A stretch of DNA of 64,000 nt from Oxalobacteraceae bacterium OTU3CAMAD1 (GCA_024123915.1 CP099650.1:6076001-6140000); one strand, 5' to 3'; shown: positions 1 through 10,074, numbered from the stretch's first letter. Made by a program: numbers and translations. Notes: a model not told the origin generated them from the sequence alone.

Positions 1-96
1 GATGCCAACAGCACGCTCACGCACAAGGAAATTCTCCAGCTGCCCACCATCGACGCCAATCCGGCCGTTTTCGATTTCCTTACGAAGCCAGCCTAG
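1..96 (+). CDS. C-terminal end of an unidentified protein (partial)
   Basis: The first frame is open from base 1 to a TAG at 94-96 and encodes the last 31 residues of a protein that begins outside the window, ending FDFLTKPA. Third codon positions are GC-rich, as in the neighbouring real genes. It converges on the MBL-fold gene and overlaps its 3' end by 17 nt. The fragment is too short to assign a family. Confidence 0.5.
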   Translation, partial: DANSTLTHKEILQLPTIDANPAVFDFLTKPA

Positions 97-1408
97 CTTC
101 TTTGAGGCGCCGCAGTTGCGCCGCCTGGTAGGCGCCGAAGGCGTCGTTGAACAGGCAGCGTATCAGCGGATCGTCGACAATGTCGGCGTCGGCCGGCGCG
201 CCGCTGATCCGCATGTACATCGACGTCAGCGACTCCCCCAGCGCCAGGCCCGCGTATAGCTTGGCGATGGGGATTTCGGTCAGCCACGACGGCGCTTCCT
301 CGTCGCCCGCCGCAGCGATGCTATCGCCTTGGATGCGGTAGCGGTACTGCCGCACGCCACCGGCGTGATCGTAGACCGATAACTGCCAGACGCACTGCGT
401 CTCGAAGTAGCTGTCCGGCGGCAGTTCCATCTCCCGGTATTTACCGAGCAAACCCGCACCGCAGTAGTCCAGCACCAGCGAGGTTTGTGACTCTGTCAGC
501 GGCGCGAAATGGCCGGCGATGTCCGAAGTCGGCGGCGGCGTGATGCCGGCGTCATACTCATAATCGACGTCCTGTTCGCCAACCGGCAGCACCCATGGCA
601 GCGGCGCGGCTGGCGTTAGCGCCTGCGACGTCAATTCCATCGCGACGGAGGGATTGAGGCGGACGATGCGCGCATCCGGCAGCCAGGCGCCGACCTCGCG
701 CTCGAACTGTTGATAAGTGATCGGGAACAGCGCGTGGTTGTACCAGGACCATGGCTCCTGCACGAACTGGCAGGAACTGGGGACGACATAACGGGGCTTG
801 AGTGCGCGCAGCTGCTCCGGCCATTCCTCGGGCAGCTCCGGCTGGACGCCCTCGGCGCGCGACGGCGCGATCACGTCGATCTCGCGCATGGTCTGGAAGG
901 GCCACAGCACCATGTCCCACGGCGCGTAGGCTGTGAGCTGTTCCAGCGTCTCCGGGTCCATCCACGAATCGACGACGTTCAGCACATTCAATCCGCCGGC
1001 ACGAATGTGGAACATCGAGTCGACATCGGCATCGAGCGCCCTGCGCGGAATGACCTCGATCGGGCCAACCAGCACCGGTGAATCGACCGCCAGCGCGCGC
1101 ACGTCGGTGAAGCCCAACTCACGGATCATGGCGAACAGTTCGTCGAACAGGCAGTAAAGATAGATCGGCGTGGCGCGCGGCAGCAGGTCCAGGCTCTCCA
1201 TCGAACAATGGTCGTCGTGGAAGTGGGAGATGAAGACCGCGTCCGGCGTCAGCGTCTTGATCTGTTCATGGTCGAAGCGCACGGCGGGAAAGGCGTGGCA
1301 GTTGCGGCTAAACGGGTTTTCGAAAATCGGATCGAACAGTATCTGCGTGCCTTCGTGCTCGAAGACATAACCCGCGTGGAGTATCCTGGAAATCTTCAGG
1401 GGCGACAT
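80..1408 (-). CDS. MBL-fold metallo-hydrolase
   Basis: A protein of about 442 residues with a metallo-beta-lactamase fold in its N-terminal half. The metal-binding signature SHFHDDH is near residue 80, followed by further strands and a C-terminal extension of about 200 residues that I do not recognise. Members hydrolyse diverse substrates with one or two metal ions, and the substrate here cannot be read from sequence. I chose the internal ATG at 1408 (MSPLKISRI) because GGAG lies about 9 nt upstream. An ATG at 1450 would add 14 residues and run into the terminator of the upstream gene. Confidence 0.8.
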   Translation of the reverse strand: MSPLKISRILHAGYVFEHEGTQILFDPIFENPFSRNCHAFPAVRFDHEQIKTLTPDAVFISHFHDDHCSMESLDLLPRATPIYLYCLFDELFAMIRELGFTDVRALAVDSPVLVGPIEVIPRRALDADVDSMFHIRAGGLNVLNVVDSWMDPETLEQLTAYAPWDMVLWPFQTMREIDVIAPSRAEGVQPELPEEWPEQLRALKPRYVVPSSCQFVQEPWSWYNHALFPITYQQFEREVGAWLPDARIVRLNPSVAMELTSQALTPAAPLPWVLPVGEQDVDYEYDAGITPPPTSDIAGHFAPLTESQTSLVLDYCGAGLLGKYREMELPPDSYFETQCVWQLSVYDHAGGVRQYRYRIQGDSIAAAGDEEAPSWLTEIPIAKLYAGLALGESLTSMYMRISGAPADADIVDDPLIRCLFNDAFGAYQAAQLRRLKEARLAS

Positions 1409-1458
1409 GTGCAGACTCCAATCAAAATGTCGCGCTATCTTACCAGACATAAAAACGC

Positions 1459-1489
1459 AAAAGCCCGCAGCGCGGGGCTGCGGGCTTTT
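1459..1489 (-). terminator. Rho-independent terminator of the comEA-like gene
   Basis: An inverted repeat AAAAGCCCGCAG...CTGCGGGCTTTT forms a strong GC-rich hairpin. On the minus strand it is followed by a T-rich run (GCGTTTTT), placing it just downstream of the ComEA-like gene. Confidence 0.75.
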
Positions 1490-1504
1490 GCTGGAGTACC
1501 GGAT

Positions 1505-1858
1505 TTATTTGCCGGTGGCGGCGATTGGCGTGGAGCTCGCTTTGGGAGCGGCTTTGTCGGCCTTGGGCTTGGCTGCGGCCGTTGCGCCCTCTTTCGACTT
1601 TCCGTTCACCTGCAGGCCGGCCTCGGACAGCTTGGCGGCGTTCTTGCCGCCGACGCCTTTGACGCGCTGTTCAAAGTCGGCCCAGTCCTTGAACTCGCCT
1701 TTTTTTCGTTCTTCGAGGATCGCGGTGGATTTGGCGGGGCCGATGCCCTTGATCGAATCGAGCGCGGCTGCGTCTGCTTTGTTGACATCGACTTGTGCGA
1801 ACGCGAAGCTCATTGTGGCGGCCAGCGTGGCAATACCCAGCATTAGTTTTTTGAACAT
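1505..1858 (-). CDS. comEA: ComEA-family helix-hairpin-helix protein
   Basis: A 117-residue exported protein. Residues 1-21 form a signal peptide (FKKLMLGIATLAATMSFAFA). Residues about 24-85 contain the ComEA-type helix-hairpin-helix repeat (VNKADAAALDSIKGIGPAKS, then FEQRVKGVGGKNAAKL). A Lys/Ala-rich tail follows. Such proteins bind double-stranded DNA in the periplasm and contribute to DNA uptake in competent bacteria. Small orphan copies like this one, away from comEC, are common in betaproteobacteria and their role is less clear. It is a single gene with its own terminator. Confidence 0.85.
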   Translation of the reverse strand: MFKKLMLGIATLAATMSFAFAQVDVNKADAAALDSIKGIGPAKSTAILEERKKGEFKDWADFEQRVKGVGGKNAAKLSEAGLQVNGKSKEGATAAAKPKADKAAPKASSTPIAATGK

Positions 1859-1981
1859 GTCTGTCTCCGTGGTTGGTGTCGAGCAAGGGCGAAAATCGCA
1901 CCTTGAATACCCTTAACGGGTGGGGACCCCAACGTGGTTGACGCTGCCGGTATGAGGTAGATCAAACTCTGACAGGGAGAC

Positions 1982-2076
1982 ACGTAGGGCGGATTAGCGT
2001 AGCGTAATCGGCCATGCATGCGTTGCGGTGACGCATGCATGGCCGATTACGGCGTTCCGCCTAATCCGCCCTACGT
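1982..2076. repeat. Palindromic repeat family A, copy 1
   Basis: A 95-nt near-perfect inverted repeat starting ACGTAGGGCGGATTAGCG and ending with its complement TAATCCGCCCTACGT. The inner arms read ATCGGCCATGCATGCG. It recurs at 3084, 20762, 48563 and 62753, always between genes. It looks like a REP/BIME or small MITE-type element. No ORF is present. Confidence 0.9.
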
Positions 2077-2093
2077 TTACGTGTATCCGTCGT

Positions 2094-3047
2094 TTAGCCC
2101 ACCGCGTCGAACAACTCTTCGCGCGTGACTGTTGCCGTGCCGAGCTTGCCTACAACAATGCCGCCGGCGCGGTTGGCCGTCTGCACCGCTTCGTTCCATC
2201 CCGCGCCCGCGCCCAGCATGCACGCCATCGTGGCGATGACGGTGTCGCCCGCGCCCGAGACGTCGAACACTTCGCGCGCCTGCGCCGGCATGTGGAACTG
2301 GTCGTTCTCGGTGTACAAGGTCATGCCCTCTTCCGAGCGCGTGAGCAGCAAGGCATCCAGCTTCAACTCCGCGCGCAGTTGCTGCGCCTTCGCCGTCAAT
2401 TGTTCTTCGCTGTTCCAGCTGCCGACGATGCGCTTCATCTCCGACTTGTTCGGCGTGAGCACGGTGGCGCCGCTGTAGCGCGAGAAGTCGTCACCCTTCG
2501 GGTCGACCATCACCACCTTGCCTGCGGCGCGCGCGGAGGCGATCATGTCGGCCACGTTCACCAGGCTGCCCTTGGCGTAGTCCGACAGCACGATGACGTC
2601 GTAGTCGGCCAGCAGCGCCTTGAACTGCACCAGTTTGTCGCGCAGGACGGTGTCCGTCGGCGCTTCCTCGAAATCGATGCGCACCATTTGCTGCTGGCGG
2701 CCGATGACGCGCAGCTTGATGATGGTGGAGATGGCGTCGTCGCGTTTCAGGTAGCTGTGGATGCCGCCGCCTTGCAGCAGCTGTTCCACTTCGGTGCCCG
2801 CTTCGTCGGCGCCGACCACGCCCAGCAAGCCGGCGTGCGCGCCCAGCGCGGCGGCGTTACGCGCCACGTTGGCGGCGCCGCCGAGGCGCGCTTCGCGCTT
2901 TTCGATGCGCACGATGGGGACCGGCGCCTCCGGCGAGATGCGGCTGACGTCACCGAACCAGTAACGGTCCAGCATGACGTCGCCGACGACCAGGATGCGC
3001 ACCTTGTCCAGTGCGGGGGATTGAAAAGCGGTGACGGAAGTACTCAC
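2094..3047 (-). CDS. hldA: D-glycero-beta-D-manno-heptose-7-phosphate kinase
   Basis: A 317-residue PfkB/ribokinase-family sugar kinase. It has the N-terminal GDVMLDRYW motif and the C-terminal anion-hole/catalytic motif GAGDTVIATMA, whose Asp is the catalytic base. It phosphorylates heptose 7-phosphate in ADP-heptose synthesis for the LPS core. Only the kinase domain is present (HldA/RfaE1 type), without the adenylyltransferase half found in E. coli HldE. The start is GTG at 3047 with GAGG about 7 nt upstream; an upstream in-frame ATG would lie inside the palindromic repeat. It follows lapA-lapB, a common betaproteobacterial LPS cluster order. Confidence 0.88.
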   Translation of the reverse strand: MSTSVTAFQSPALDKVRILVVGDVMLDRYWFGDVSRISPEAPVPIVRIEKREARLGGAANVARNAAALGAHAGLLGVVGADEAGTEVEQLLQGGGIHSYLKRDDAISTIIKLRVIGRQQQMVRIDFEEAPTDTVLRDKLVQFKALLADYDVIVLSDYAKGSLVNVADMIASARAAGKVVMVDPKGDDFSRYSGATVLTPNKSEMKRIVGSWNSEEQLTAKAQQLRAELKLDALLLTRSEEGMTLYTENDQFHMPAQAREVFDVSGAGDTVIATMACMLGAGAGWNEAVQTANRAGGIVVGKLGTATVTREELFDAVG

Positions 3048-3083
3048 ATGGTCCTCGTATATTAAATTTAAGCTCGTCTGAAT

Positions 3084-3181
3084 CACGTAGGGCGGATTAG
3101 CGAAGCGTAATCGGCCATGTATGCGCCATCGGCGGCACATACATGGCCGATTACGGCGTTCCGCCTAATCCGCCCTACGTG
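3084..3181. repeat. Palindromic repeat family A, copy 2
   Basis: A 98-nt inverted repeat with outer arms CACGTAGGGCGGATTAGCG / CTAATCCGCCCTACGTG and inner arms AATCGGCCATGTATG / CATACATGGCCGATT. It is almost identical to the copy at 1982 and occupies the whole gap between lapB and hldA. Confidence 0.9.
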
Positions 3182-4357
3182 TTAATTCATGACATTCAAT
3201 TCTTCGGTGCGGCGCGGCGGGTAGGTCTCCCACCTGCTGCATCCAGGGCATTGCCAGTAGAACTGGCGCGCCTTGAAGCCGCAATGGCTGCATTGGTAGC
3301 GCGCCAGCTTCTGCGTGTAGCCGTGCACCAGGTTCTTCACCATCGACAGTTCCGATACCACGCTCGCCGGCGCATCGACCAGGCGCGCTTCCAGCAGCTT
3401 GTCCAGTCCCAGCAAGGTCGGCGTGCGGCGCAGTTCATCGACCACCAGCTCCTTGGCGGCATCCAGGCCGTCAAGCTCCAGCACCGCCTTGTACACCACC
3501 TCCAGCAGGTCGATCGACGAGGCCTGCTCCAGGTAGGACTTGATCAGGTTGACGCCTTCGAGCGGGCGGCCGACCTTGCGGTAGCCGTCCATCATGCGCT
3601 GCGCGACCAGCGCGGTGTGCGGCACGCTGATTTGTTCGACGCGGCGCCACGTCATCAACGCGCCTTCGACATCGTCCTTGGCCAGCTGCGCGTCGCCGAT
3701 CAACAGGGTCGCGCGCACGTTGACGCGGTCGGCCTGCAGCGATTTCTCCAGCAGCGGCAGCGCATCTTCCGGATGCAGGTGCACCAGCGCGTCCTGGGCC
3801 AGCTCGCAGTAGAACTGCGCGATTTCCTTCTGGCGGGATCCGGCGCCCGATTCCTGCAGGCCGATGGCCGCTTCGATGGCGCGCGGCCATTCCTTCTCGC
3901 GCTGGAAAATCTCCAGCAGCGCGCGCCGCGCCGGCACCGCGTACTGGCTGTGGATCAGGCGATTGAAGGTTTCCTCGGCGCGGTCCAGCAGGCCGGCCTT
4001 CAGGTAGTCCATGCCCAGTTCATATTCGGCGTGCTCCTTCTGCTCCTGCGGCAGGTCGGGACGCGACAGCAAATTCTGGTGGACGCGGATGGCGCGTTCG
4101 GTCTCGCCACGGCGGCGGAACAGGTTACCGAGCGCGAAGTGCATGTCGGCCGTCTCCGGGTCCATGCGCACGATCTCGATGAAGGCGTCGACCGCCTTGT
4201 CCGGCTGGTCGTTGAGCAGGAAGTTCAGGCCCTTGAAATAACCGCGCGGCAGCGTGCGCGATTCGGACACCAGCTGGCGGATGTCGACGCGCGCGGCGAT
4301 CCATCCCATGCCGAAGAAGAGCGGGATGCCCAATAACATCCAGAGTTCAAATTCCAT
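3182..4357 (-). CDS. lapB: Lipopolysaccharide assembly protein LapB
   Basis: A 391-residue protein with an N-terminal membrane anchor (residues about 5-21), a long array of TPR helices, and a C-terminal rubredoxin-like zinc site with cysteines at about 356, 359, 370 and 373. LapB sits on the cytoplasmic face of the inner membrane. With FtsH it sets the level of LpxC and so balances LPS and phospholipid synthesis. Length and architecture match the family. It lies 27 nt behind lapA in the same operon. Confidence 0.93.
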   Translation of the reverse strand: MEFELWMLLGIPLFFGMGWIAARVDIRQLVSESRTLPRGYFKGLNFLLNDQPDKAVDAFIEIVRMDPETADMHFALGNLFRRRGETERAIRVHQNLLSRPDLPQEQKEHAEYELGMDYLKAGLLDRAEETFNRLIHSQYAVPARRALLEIFQREKEWPRAIEAAIGLQESGAGSRQKEIAQFYCELAQDALVHLHPEDALPLLEKSLQADRVNVRATLLIGDAQLAKDDVEGALMTWRRVEQISVPHTALVAQRMMDGYRKVGRPLEGVNLIKSYLEQASSIDLLEVVYKAVLELDGLDAAKELVVDELRRTPTLLGLDKLLEARLVDAPASVVSELSMVKNLVHGYTQKLARYQCSHCGFKARQFYWQCPGCSRWETYPPRRTEELNVMN

Positions 4358-4384
4358 GCTTGTTCTTGTAGTTGGTAGTGGTGC

Positions 4385-4687
4385 TTATTGTGTGGTGACG
4401 CCATCGGGCTGCGGCTGCGCGTTGACCTGCTGCGCCGACGATTGCAGCGTCGTGATGGTGGTTTTGTGTTTGTTCGTTTCGCGGCGGTGGCGGAACACGG
4501 TCGGCGTGAGCGCCAGCACGCCCAGGACGGCGCCGGCGACGAAGAAGCCGAGCAGCATCAGCACCAGGGGTCCGCGCAGGTCATAGTGGAGGAAAAAGTG
4601 CAGATCGACTTCCTGCGTATTTTTCAGGGCAAAGCCAAAAAACAAGACGAATAGGACGATTCCAATGAGGGTGGATACGAATTTCAT
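4385..4687 (-). CDS. lapA: Lipopolysaccharide assembly protein LapA
   Basis: A 100-residue inner-membrane protein with two hydrophobic segments (about 4-23 and 40-62) and a hydrophilic, Gln-rich C-terminus. The KNTQEVDLHFF stretch between the helices is typical of LapA (DUF1049). It acts with LapB at the inner membrane in LPS assembly. It is the first gene of the lapA-lapB pair. Confidence 0.88.
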   Translation of the reverse strand: MKFVSTLIGIVLFVLFFGFALKNTQEVDLHFFLHYDLRGPLVLMLLGFFVAGAVLGVLALTPTVFRHRRETNKHKTTITTLQSSAQQVNAQPQPDGVTTQ

Positions 4688-4771
4688 CAGCCTGGTTCCT
4701 GTTCTGGATTTCTAAGAGCGCCAGTATGGCACTAGATACCGTTTCTATCAAACTGCGGAGCGCTTGCTATT

Positions 4772-4842
4772 AACCCGCACGGCGCGAACCACCGGGGTCG
4801 TACCCCACTGGGTACGACCCCTCTGTCACGGGTGCGGGTTAA
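4772..4842. repeat. Hairpin repeat family B, copy 1
   Basis: A nested inverted repeat. The outer arms are AACCCGCAC...GTGCGGGTT and the core hairpin is GGGGTCGTACCCC...GGGTACGACCCC. The same structure recurs at 9085, 12321 and 50920. It lies between lapA and ihfB and has no coding capacity. Confidence 0.85.
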
Positions 4843-4862
4843 AAGCTCGCACAACCATAAAA

Positions 4863-4888
4863 AAAGCGGCATCCGAGGACGCCGCTTT
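4863..4888 (-). terminator. Rho-independent terminator after ihfB
   Basis: The stem AAGCGGC...GCCGCTT is followed on the minus strand by a run of T (TTTTTTTATGG). It lies about 20 nt beyond the ihfB stop codon. Confidence 0.75.
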
Positions 4889-4909
4889 CTTGTCAAACCA
4901 TCAGACGCT

Positions 4910-5215
4910 TCAGTCCTCGATGATCGGTTGCCCGACCATCGCGTCGACCCGCTCGCGCAATTGCTTGCCCGGCTTGAAGTGGGGTACCCGTTTTTCGGGC
5001 ACCATCACTTTGTCGCCCGACTTCGGATTACGTCCGATACGCGGTGGCCGGCTATTCAGAGCAAAGCTGCCAAAACCGCGGATCTCGATGCGTTGACCGG
5101 TCGCCAGGGCGTTGGTCATCGCATCCAGAATGGTCTTGACGGCATACTCCGCATCTTTGGCCACCAGCTGAGAATAACGCTCAGCCAGGCGGTTGATCAA
5201 CTCGGACTTAGTCAT
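4910..5215 (-). CDS. ihfB: Integration host factor subunit beta
   Basis: A 101-residue HU/IHF-family protein. It has the N-terminal [14 protein letters not shown] helix, the RGFGSF turn and the DNA-contacting arm [15 protein letters not shown]-beta pairs with IHF-alpha to bend DNA sharply at specific sites in transcription, replication and recombination. It lies directly behind rpsA, the usual proteobacterial arrangement, with 10 nt between the genes. Confidence 0.95.
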   Translation of the reverse strand: MTKSELINRLAERYSQLVAKDAEYAVKTILDAMTNALATGQRIEIRGFGSFALNSRPPRIGRNPKSGDKVMVPEKRVPHFKPGKQLRERVDAMVGQPIIED

Positions 5216-5225
5216 CGACTAGTTC

Positions 5226-6914
5226 TTAGTTCTTGTTATCGAACTTGGCTTTCAACAGCGCGCCCAGGCTGGTGGTGCCCGAAGCTGCGTTGTTGTCGGT
5301 AGCGGCCATTTTCTGCATCGCTTCCTGGGTCTCGACGTTGTCTTTCGCTTTGATCGACAGCTGGATCGAACGCGCTTTGCGGTCGATGTTGATGACCAGG
5401 GCTTCGACGGAGTCGCCAACCTTCAGGTGCGTACCGGCATCTTCCACGCGGTCGCGGGAGATTTCGGAAGCGCGCAGGTAGCCTTCGACTTCTTCGGACA
5501 GTTGGATCACGGCGCCTTTAGGCTCAACCGATTTCACGGTGCCGGTAACCAGCGCGCCCTTGTCGTTCATGGCTGCGAAGTTGTTGAACGGGTCGCCTTC
5601 CAGTTGCTTGACGCCCAGGGAAACGCGCTCGCGCTCGACGTCGATGGCCAGAACGATGGCTTCCAGTTCGTCGCCTTTCTTGAAGCGACGAACAGCTTCT
5701 TCGCCGGTTTCGGTCCAGGACAGGTCCGACAGGTGTACCAGGCCGTCGATGTTGCCGGCCAGGCCGATGAACACGCCGAAGTCGGTGATCGATTTGATCG
5801 CGCCACGGACTTTGTCGCCCTTCTTGTGGGTCACGCCGAAGTCATCCCATGGGTTCGCTTTGCACTGCTTCATGCCCAGCGAAATACGGCGACGCTCTTC
5901 GTCGATTTCCAGAACCATGACTTCAACTTCGTCGCCCAGCTGGACAACTTTGTTTGGAGCGACGTTCTTGTTGGTCCAGTCCATTTCCGACACGTGGACC
6001 AGGCCTTCGATACCCTGCTCGACTTCAACGAACGCGCCGTAGTCGGTGAGGTTGGTGACTTTACCGAACAGACGGGTGCTTTGTGGGTAACGACGGGACA
6101 GACCGGTCCATGGGTCGTCGCCCAGTTGCTTCACGCCCAGCGAAACGCGGTTCTTTTCCTGATCGTACTTCAGGACTTTGGCGGTGATTTCCTGGCCAAC
6201 GGTCAGCACTTCCGATGGGTGACGCACACGACGCCATGCCAGGTCGGTGATGTGCAGCAGGCCGTCGATACCGCCCAGATCCACGAACGCGCCGTAGTCG
6301 GTGATGTTTTTGACGACGCCGGTCACGACCGTGCCTTCTTTCAGCGTTTCCATCAGCTTCTGACGCTCTTCGCCCATCGAAGCTTCGATGACGGCGCGGC
6401 GGGACAGAACGACGTTGTTACGCTTGCGGTCCAGTTTGATGACCTTGAATTCGAGGGTCTTGCCTTCGAATGGGGTGGTGTCCTTGACTGGACGGGTGTC
6501 GACCAGCGAACCCGGCAGGAACGCGCGGATGCCGTTGGTCAGAACGGTCAGGCCGCCCTTGACTTTGCCGTTGACGGTACCGACGACGATTTCGCCCGAT
6601 TCCATCGCTTTTTCCAGTGCCAGCCACGAAGCCAGACGCTTGGCTTTGTCGCGCGACAGGATGGTGTCGCCGAAACCGTTTTCGAGCGATTCGATCGCCA
6701 CGGAAACGAAGTCGCCTACTTTGACTTCCAGCTCGCCGTGGTCGTTCTTGAATTCTTCAACTGGGATGAATGCTTCCGATTTCAGGCCGGCGTTGACGAT
6801 CACGAAGTTGTGATCCAGACGAACGACTTCAGCCGAGATCACTTCGCCCGAACGCATGTCTTGACGCGACAGGGATTCTTCGAAGAGGGCTGCAAAACTT
6901 TCCATATTAGACAT
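5226..6914 (-). CDS. rpsA: 30S ribosomal protein S1
   Basis: A 562-residue protein made of six S1/OB-fold repeats. The last four show the typical pattern GxVxxxxDYGAFVxL...GLxHxSD. S1 binds mRNA leaders and brings them to the 30S subunit. The start [14 protein letters not shown] is the conserved S1 N-terminus. The cmk-rpsA-ihfB order is conserved in proteobacteria. The 128-nt gap before the start leaves room for its own promoter and leader, but I see no clear motif. Confidence 0.97.
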   Translation of the reverse strand: MSNMESFAALFEESLSRQDMRSGEVISAEVVRLDHNFVIVNAGLKSEAFIPVEEFKNDHGELEVKVGDFVSVAIESLENGFGDTILSRDKAKRLASWLALEKAMESGEIVVGTVNGKVKGGLTVLTNGIRAFLPGSLVDTRPVKDTTPFEGKTLEFKVIKLDRKRNNVVLSRRAVIEASMGEERQKLMETLKEGTVVTGVVKNITDYGAFVDLGGIDGLLHITDLAWRRVRHPSEVLTVGQEITAKVLKYDQEKNRVSLGVKQLGDDPWTGLSRRYPQSTRLFGKVTNLTDYGAFVEVEQGIEGLVHVSEMDWTNKNVAPNKVVQLGDEVEVMVLEIDEERRRISLGMKQCKANPWDDFGVTHKKGDKVRGAIKSITDFGVFIGLAGNIDGLVHLSDLSWTETGEEAVRRFKKGDELEAIVLAIDVERERVSLGVKQLEGDPFNNFAAMNDKGALVTGTVKSVEPKGAVIQLSEEVEGYLRASEISRDRVEDAGTHLKVGDSVEALVINIDRKARSIQLSIKAKDNVETQEAMQKMAATDNNAASGTTSLGALLKAKFDNKN

Positions 6915-7042
6915 TGTGACTTCCAGGTTGCCAACAAGGCTCGCGATATGCGACTTCAGTTGGGTTAAGGTTGATCAAAGTCCAGCAAGTGATTAGTGAG
7001 TAACTACTAACTCGTCCTGCCGGACCCGCCTTTACTACATTT

Positions 7043-7717
7043 TCAGTGGGGCTTGCCCACTGCCGCATACCACTGCAACACCTGTTCGACCGCTTGATCA
7101 GCGGTCATATTGGATGTATCCAGCACATGCGCCCCTTCCGCTGGCACCAGCGGCGCGATGGCCCGGTGGGTATCCCGGTCGTCCCGCGCCTGCAAATCCA
7201 TCAGTAGGTCTTCCATATTAGCAGAAATTCCCTTGCCAATCAATTGCTTATAACGGCGATCGGCCCGAGCCGCGACGGACGCCGTCAAAAACACCTTCAA
7301 CACGGCGTGCGGGAAGATCACCGAGCCCATGTCACGCCCGTCCGCCACCACGCCGGGCGCCTTGCGGAAACCCAGTTGCAGCCCCACCAGCGCGTGGCGC
7401 ACGGTCGGGAACGTTGCAATTTTTGAAGCGGTATTGCCCACCTCTTCCGCGCGGATGGCGTCGGTGACGTTTTCCTGCGACAAAATGATGTCGCCGCCCT
7501 GGAAACTGCATTGCAGGTGCTCGGCCAGCTTGGCCAGCGCGTGCTCGTCGTTCAGGTCGGTGCCACGGCGCAGGGCCGACAGCGCCGTCAAGCGGTACAG
7601 GGCGCCCGAATCCAGGTAATGGAAGCCGAGCTTATCGGCAACGCGGTGCGCGACGGTGCCCTTGCCGGATGCGGTCGGGCCGTCGATGGTGATGACTGGG
7701 ATTTGGGATGTGACCAT
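7043..7717 (-). CDS. cmk: Cytidylate kinase
   Basis: A 224-residue P-loop kinase with GPTASGKGT at residues 13-21, followed by YLDSGALYR, the CMP-binding segment. [11 protein letters not shown] and a C-terminal basic region complete the family pattern. It phosphorylates CMP and dCMP with ATP. It lies 13 nt behind aroA, which suggests co-transcription. Confidence 0.95.
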   Translation of the reverse strand: MVTSQIPVITIDGPTASGKGTVAHRVADKLGFHYLDSGALYRLTALSALRRGTDLNDEHALAKLAEHLQCSFQGGDIILSQENVTDAIRAEEVGNTASKIATFPTVRHALVGLQLGFRKAPGVVADGRDMGSVIFPHAVLKVFLTASVAARADRRYKQLIGKGISANMEDLLMDLQARDDRDTHRAIAPLVPAEGAHVLDTSNMTADQAVEQVLQWYAAVGKPH

Positions 7718-7730
7718 TTTGCTCAGTTAT

Positions 7731-9044
7731 TTATTTAGCAATCGCGGCAAACGCCGCGAAGTATTCAGGGAAGGTCTTGCCGACGCACTTGGGATCGTTG
7801 ATGCGCATGACGTTGCCCTTGCGCGCGGCCCCGTCCAGCGACACCAGCGAGAAGCACATCGCCATACGGTGGTCGTCGTAGGTGTCGATGGTGGCGGCCG
7901 AAATCACGGACGGCGGCGTCACCTTGATATAGTCAGGCCCCTCCTCGACGATGGCGCCGACTTTGCGCAGCTCCGTCGCCATGGCCGCGATGCGGTCGGT
8001 CTCCTTCACGCGCCAGCTGGCGATGTTGCGCAAGGTGCTGGTGCCGTCGGCATACAGCGCCGCCACCGCGATGGTCATGGCGGCGTCGGGAATGTGGTTG
8101 AAGTCGGCGTCGATGGCTTTGAGCACGCCGTTCGACTTGGCCTCGATCCAGTTGTCGCCCATGGTGATCTGAGCGCCCATCTGCTCCAGCGCGGCGACGA
8201 AACGCACGTCACCCTGAATACTATCGCGGCCCACGCCTTCGACGCGCACGGGACCGCCGGCGATGGCGCCCGCCGCCAGGAAGTACGACGCCGACGAGGC
8301 GTCGCCCTCGACATGGATGGTGCCGGGCGACTGGTAGACCTGGCCCGGCTGCACGGTGAACGAGCTCCAGCCGTCCTGCTCCACCTTCACGCCGAAGCGG
8401 CGCACCAGGTTCAGGGTGATCTCGATGTACGGCTTGGAGATCAACTCACCTTCCACGTCGATGGTGATCGCGTGTTCGGTCGCCATCAACGGCGCCACCA
8501 TCAGCAGCGCGGTCAGGAACTGGCTCGAGACGTTGCCGCGCACCGACAGGCGCTGCGCGTGGATCTTGCCCTGCTTGATGTGCAGCGGCGGGAAGCCCGG
8601 GTTGCCGGTGTATTCGACGTCGGTGCCGGCGGCGTTGAGCGCGTCGACCAGGTCGCCGATCGGGCGCTCGTGCATGCGTGGCACGCCGTGCAGCTTGTAG
8701 TCGCCGCCGATGACGGCCAGCGCTGCGGTCAGCGGACGGATCGCGGTGCCGGCGTTGCCCATGAACAGATCGGCCGATTTATTCGGCAGCACGCCCGCCA
8801 CGCCCTTGACGTGGTGGATGGTGCCGGTGGCGGTTTTCTCTTCGGTCCACTGCACACCGAGCGAGCGCAGGGCCGCCAGCATGACGGCCGTGTCGTCGGA
8901 GGCCAGCAGGTCGACGATGGCGACGTCGCCTTGCGACAGCGCCGCCAGCAGCAGGATGCGGTTGGAAATCGACTTCGAGCCTGGCAGGCGCACCGCGCCC
9001 TCGACGTGGGGGACGGGTTGAAGATCGATGTACTCGTTACTCAT
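7731..9044 (-). CDS. aroA: 3-phosphoshikimate 1-carboxyvinyltransferase (EPSP synthase)
   Basis: A 437-residue enzyme with the substrate-binding motif [10 protein letters not shown] near residue 20, [10 protein letters not shown] near residue 97 and the C-terminal DDHRMAM signature. It transfers enolpyruvyl from PEP to shikimate 3-phosphate in the shikimate pathway. The 97-region motif has the GNAGTA(M/I)RPL form usual for glyphosate-sensitive class I enzymes. It follows pheA-hisC-tyrA in an aromatic amino acid block. Confidence 0.96.
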   Translation of the reverse strand: MSNEYIDLQPVPHVEGAVRLPGSKSISNRILLLAALSQGDVAIVDLLASDDTAVMLAALRSLGVQWTEEKTATGTIHHVKGVAGVLPNKSADLFMGNAGTAIRPLTAALAVIGGDYKLHGVPRMHERPIGDLVDALNAAGTDVEYTGNPGFPPLHIKQGKIHAQRLSVRGNVSSQFLTALLMVAPLMATEHAITIDVEGELISKPYIEITLNLVRRFGVKVEQDGWSSFTVQPGQVYQSPGTIHVEGDASSASYFLAAGAIAGGPVRVEGVGRDSIQGDVRFVAALEQMGAQITMGDNWIEAKSNGVLKAIDADFNHIPDAAMTIAVAALYADGTSTLRNIASWRVKETDRIAAMATELRKVGAIVEEGPDYIKVTPPSVISAATIDTYDDHRMAMCFSLVSLDGAARKGNVMRINDPKCVGKTFPEYFAAFAAIAK

Positions 9045-9084
9045 GATGAATCCTTTAAATTACGTGCATGTGCAGCACCTGCAA

Positions 9085-9147
9085 AACCCGCACTGCGGCG
9101 AACCGGGGTCGTACCCAGTCCGGTACGACCCCATCGTCTTAGGGTTA
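9085..9147. repeat. Hairpin repeat family B, copy 2
   Basis: The core hairpin GGGGTCGTACC...GGTACGACCCC (9105-9132) is preceded by AACCCGCACTGCGGCGAAC. It matches the copies at 4772 and 12321 and fills the gap between tyrA and aroA. Confidence 0.85.
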
Positions 9148-9156
9148 CAGCGCCGC

Positions 9157-10071
9157 CTATTCTGCTTTGTCTTTTGAAGGCGGCGCTTCGGCCGCCTCGA
9201 TCGCGGTGATCCACTGGTGGCGGGCGCGCTGGGCGTTGCCGTACACGCTCTCCAGCGCGGCGCCGTCGCCAGCGGCCAGACGGGCGCGCAGGCCCGTCAA
9301 TTGTGCCAGATAGGCGTCCAGCTCCGTCAGCAGCGCCGACTGGTTGGCCAGGCTGATGTCACGCCACATTTCCGGCGACGATCCGGCGATCCTTGTGAAA
9401 TCGCGAAAACCGCTCGCCGCATACTGGAACAGTAAATCCGCATGCGGCTTGTTGGCGATGTCGTCCACCAGGGCGTATGCCAGCAAATGCGGCAAATGGC
9501 TCACGGCGGCGAACACCTTGTCATGTTCTTGCGGCGACAGGCGATGGATGACGGCATCGCAGGCACGCCAGGCGGCGGCCACGCGTTCCACATCTTCTGC
9601 CGCGTTCTCGTCGAGCGCCGTCAGCACCACCTTCTTGCCGACGTAAAGATCGTCGATAGCCGCCTCGGGGCCGTTGGTTTCGCGTCCGGCGATGGGATGA
9701 CCCGGCACGAACTGCGACACCTTGCCACCCAAGGCGCGGCGCGCGGCCGCGACGACGTCGGACTTGGTGCTGCCGGCGTCGGTGACCACGGTGCCCGCCT
9801 GCAGGTGCGGCGCGATTGCCGACAGAATCGCCTCGGTCTGCGCCACCGGCGCCGCCAGCAGCACCAGATCGGCGTTTTCCAACGCCTCGGCCATGCCCTC
9901 GTCGCCGGCGCCGCCGATGACGTCGATGATGCCCAGCTCTTTGGCGCGCGCCAGCGAGGCCGTAGAACGGCCCATGCCGACCACGCTGCCGACGGCGCCG
10001 GCCTTCTTCAGCGAGCGCGCGAACGATCCGCCGATCAGGCCAACGCCAAAAATGACGACTTTGTTCAACAT
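9157..10071 (-). CDS. tyrA: Prephenate dehydrogenase
   Basis: A 304-residue protein with an N-terminal Rossmann NAD(P) site (IFGVGLIGGSFA) and the substrate motif GHPIAGRETNGPEAA. It oxidatively decarboxylates prephenate to 4-hydroxyphenylpyruvate in tyrosine synthesis. The stand-alone form has no chorismate mutase domain. It starts 3 nt after hisC, so the pair is almost certainly translationally linked. The C-terminal tail is charged and variable. Confidence 0.94.
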   Translation of the reverse strand: MLNKVVIFGVGLIGGSFARSLKKAGAVGSVVGMGRSTASLARAKELGIIDVIGGAGDEGMAEALENADLVLLAAPVAQTEAILSAIAPHLQAGTVVTDAGSTKSDVVAAARRALGGKVSQFVPGHPIAGRETNGPEAAIDDLYVGKKVVLTALDENAAEDVERVAAAWRACDAVIHRLSPQEHDKVFAAVSHLPHLLAYALVDDIANKPHADLLFQYAASGFRDFTRIAGSSPEMWRDISLANQSALLTELDAYLAQLTGLRARLAAGDGAALESVYGNAQRARHQWITAIEAAEAPPSKDKAE

Positions 10072-10074
10072 GCC

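Noticed and set aside
1982..2076. CRISPR repeat
   Set aside because: The palindromes are isolated, about 95 nt and not arrayed with spacers; no cas gene is present.
5427..6968. Antisense frame over rpsA
   Set aside because: Same reason; rpsA is unambiguous on the minus strand.
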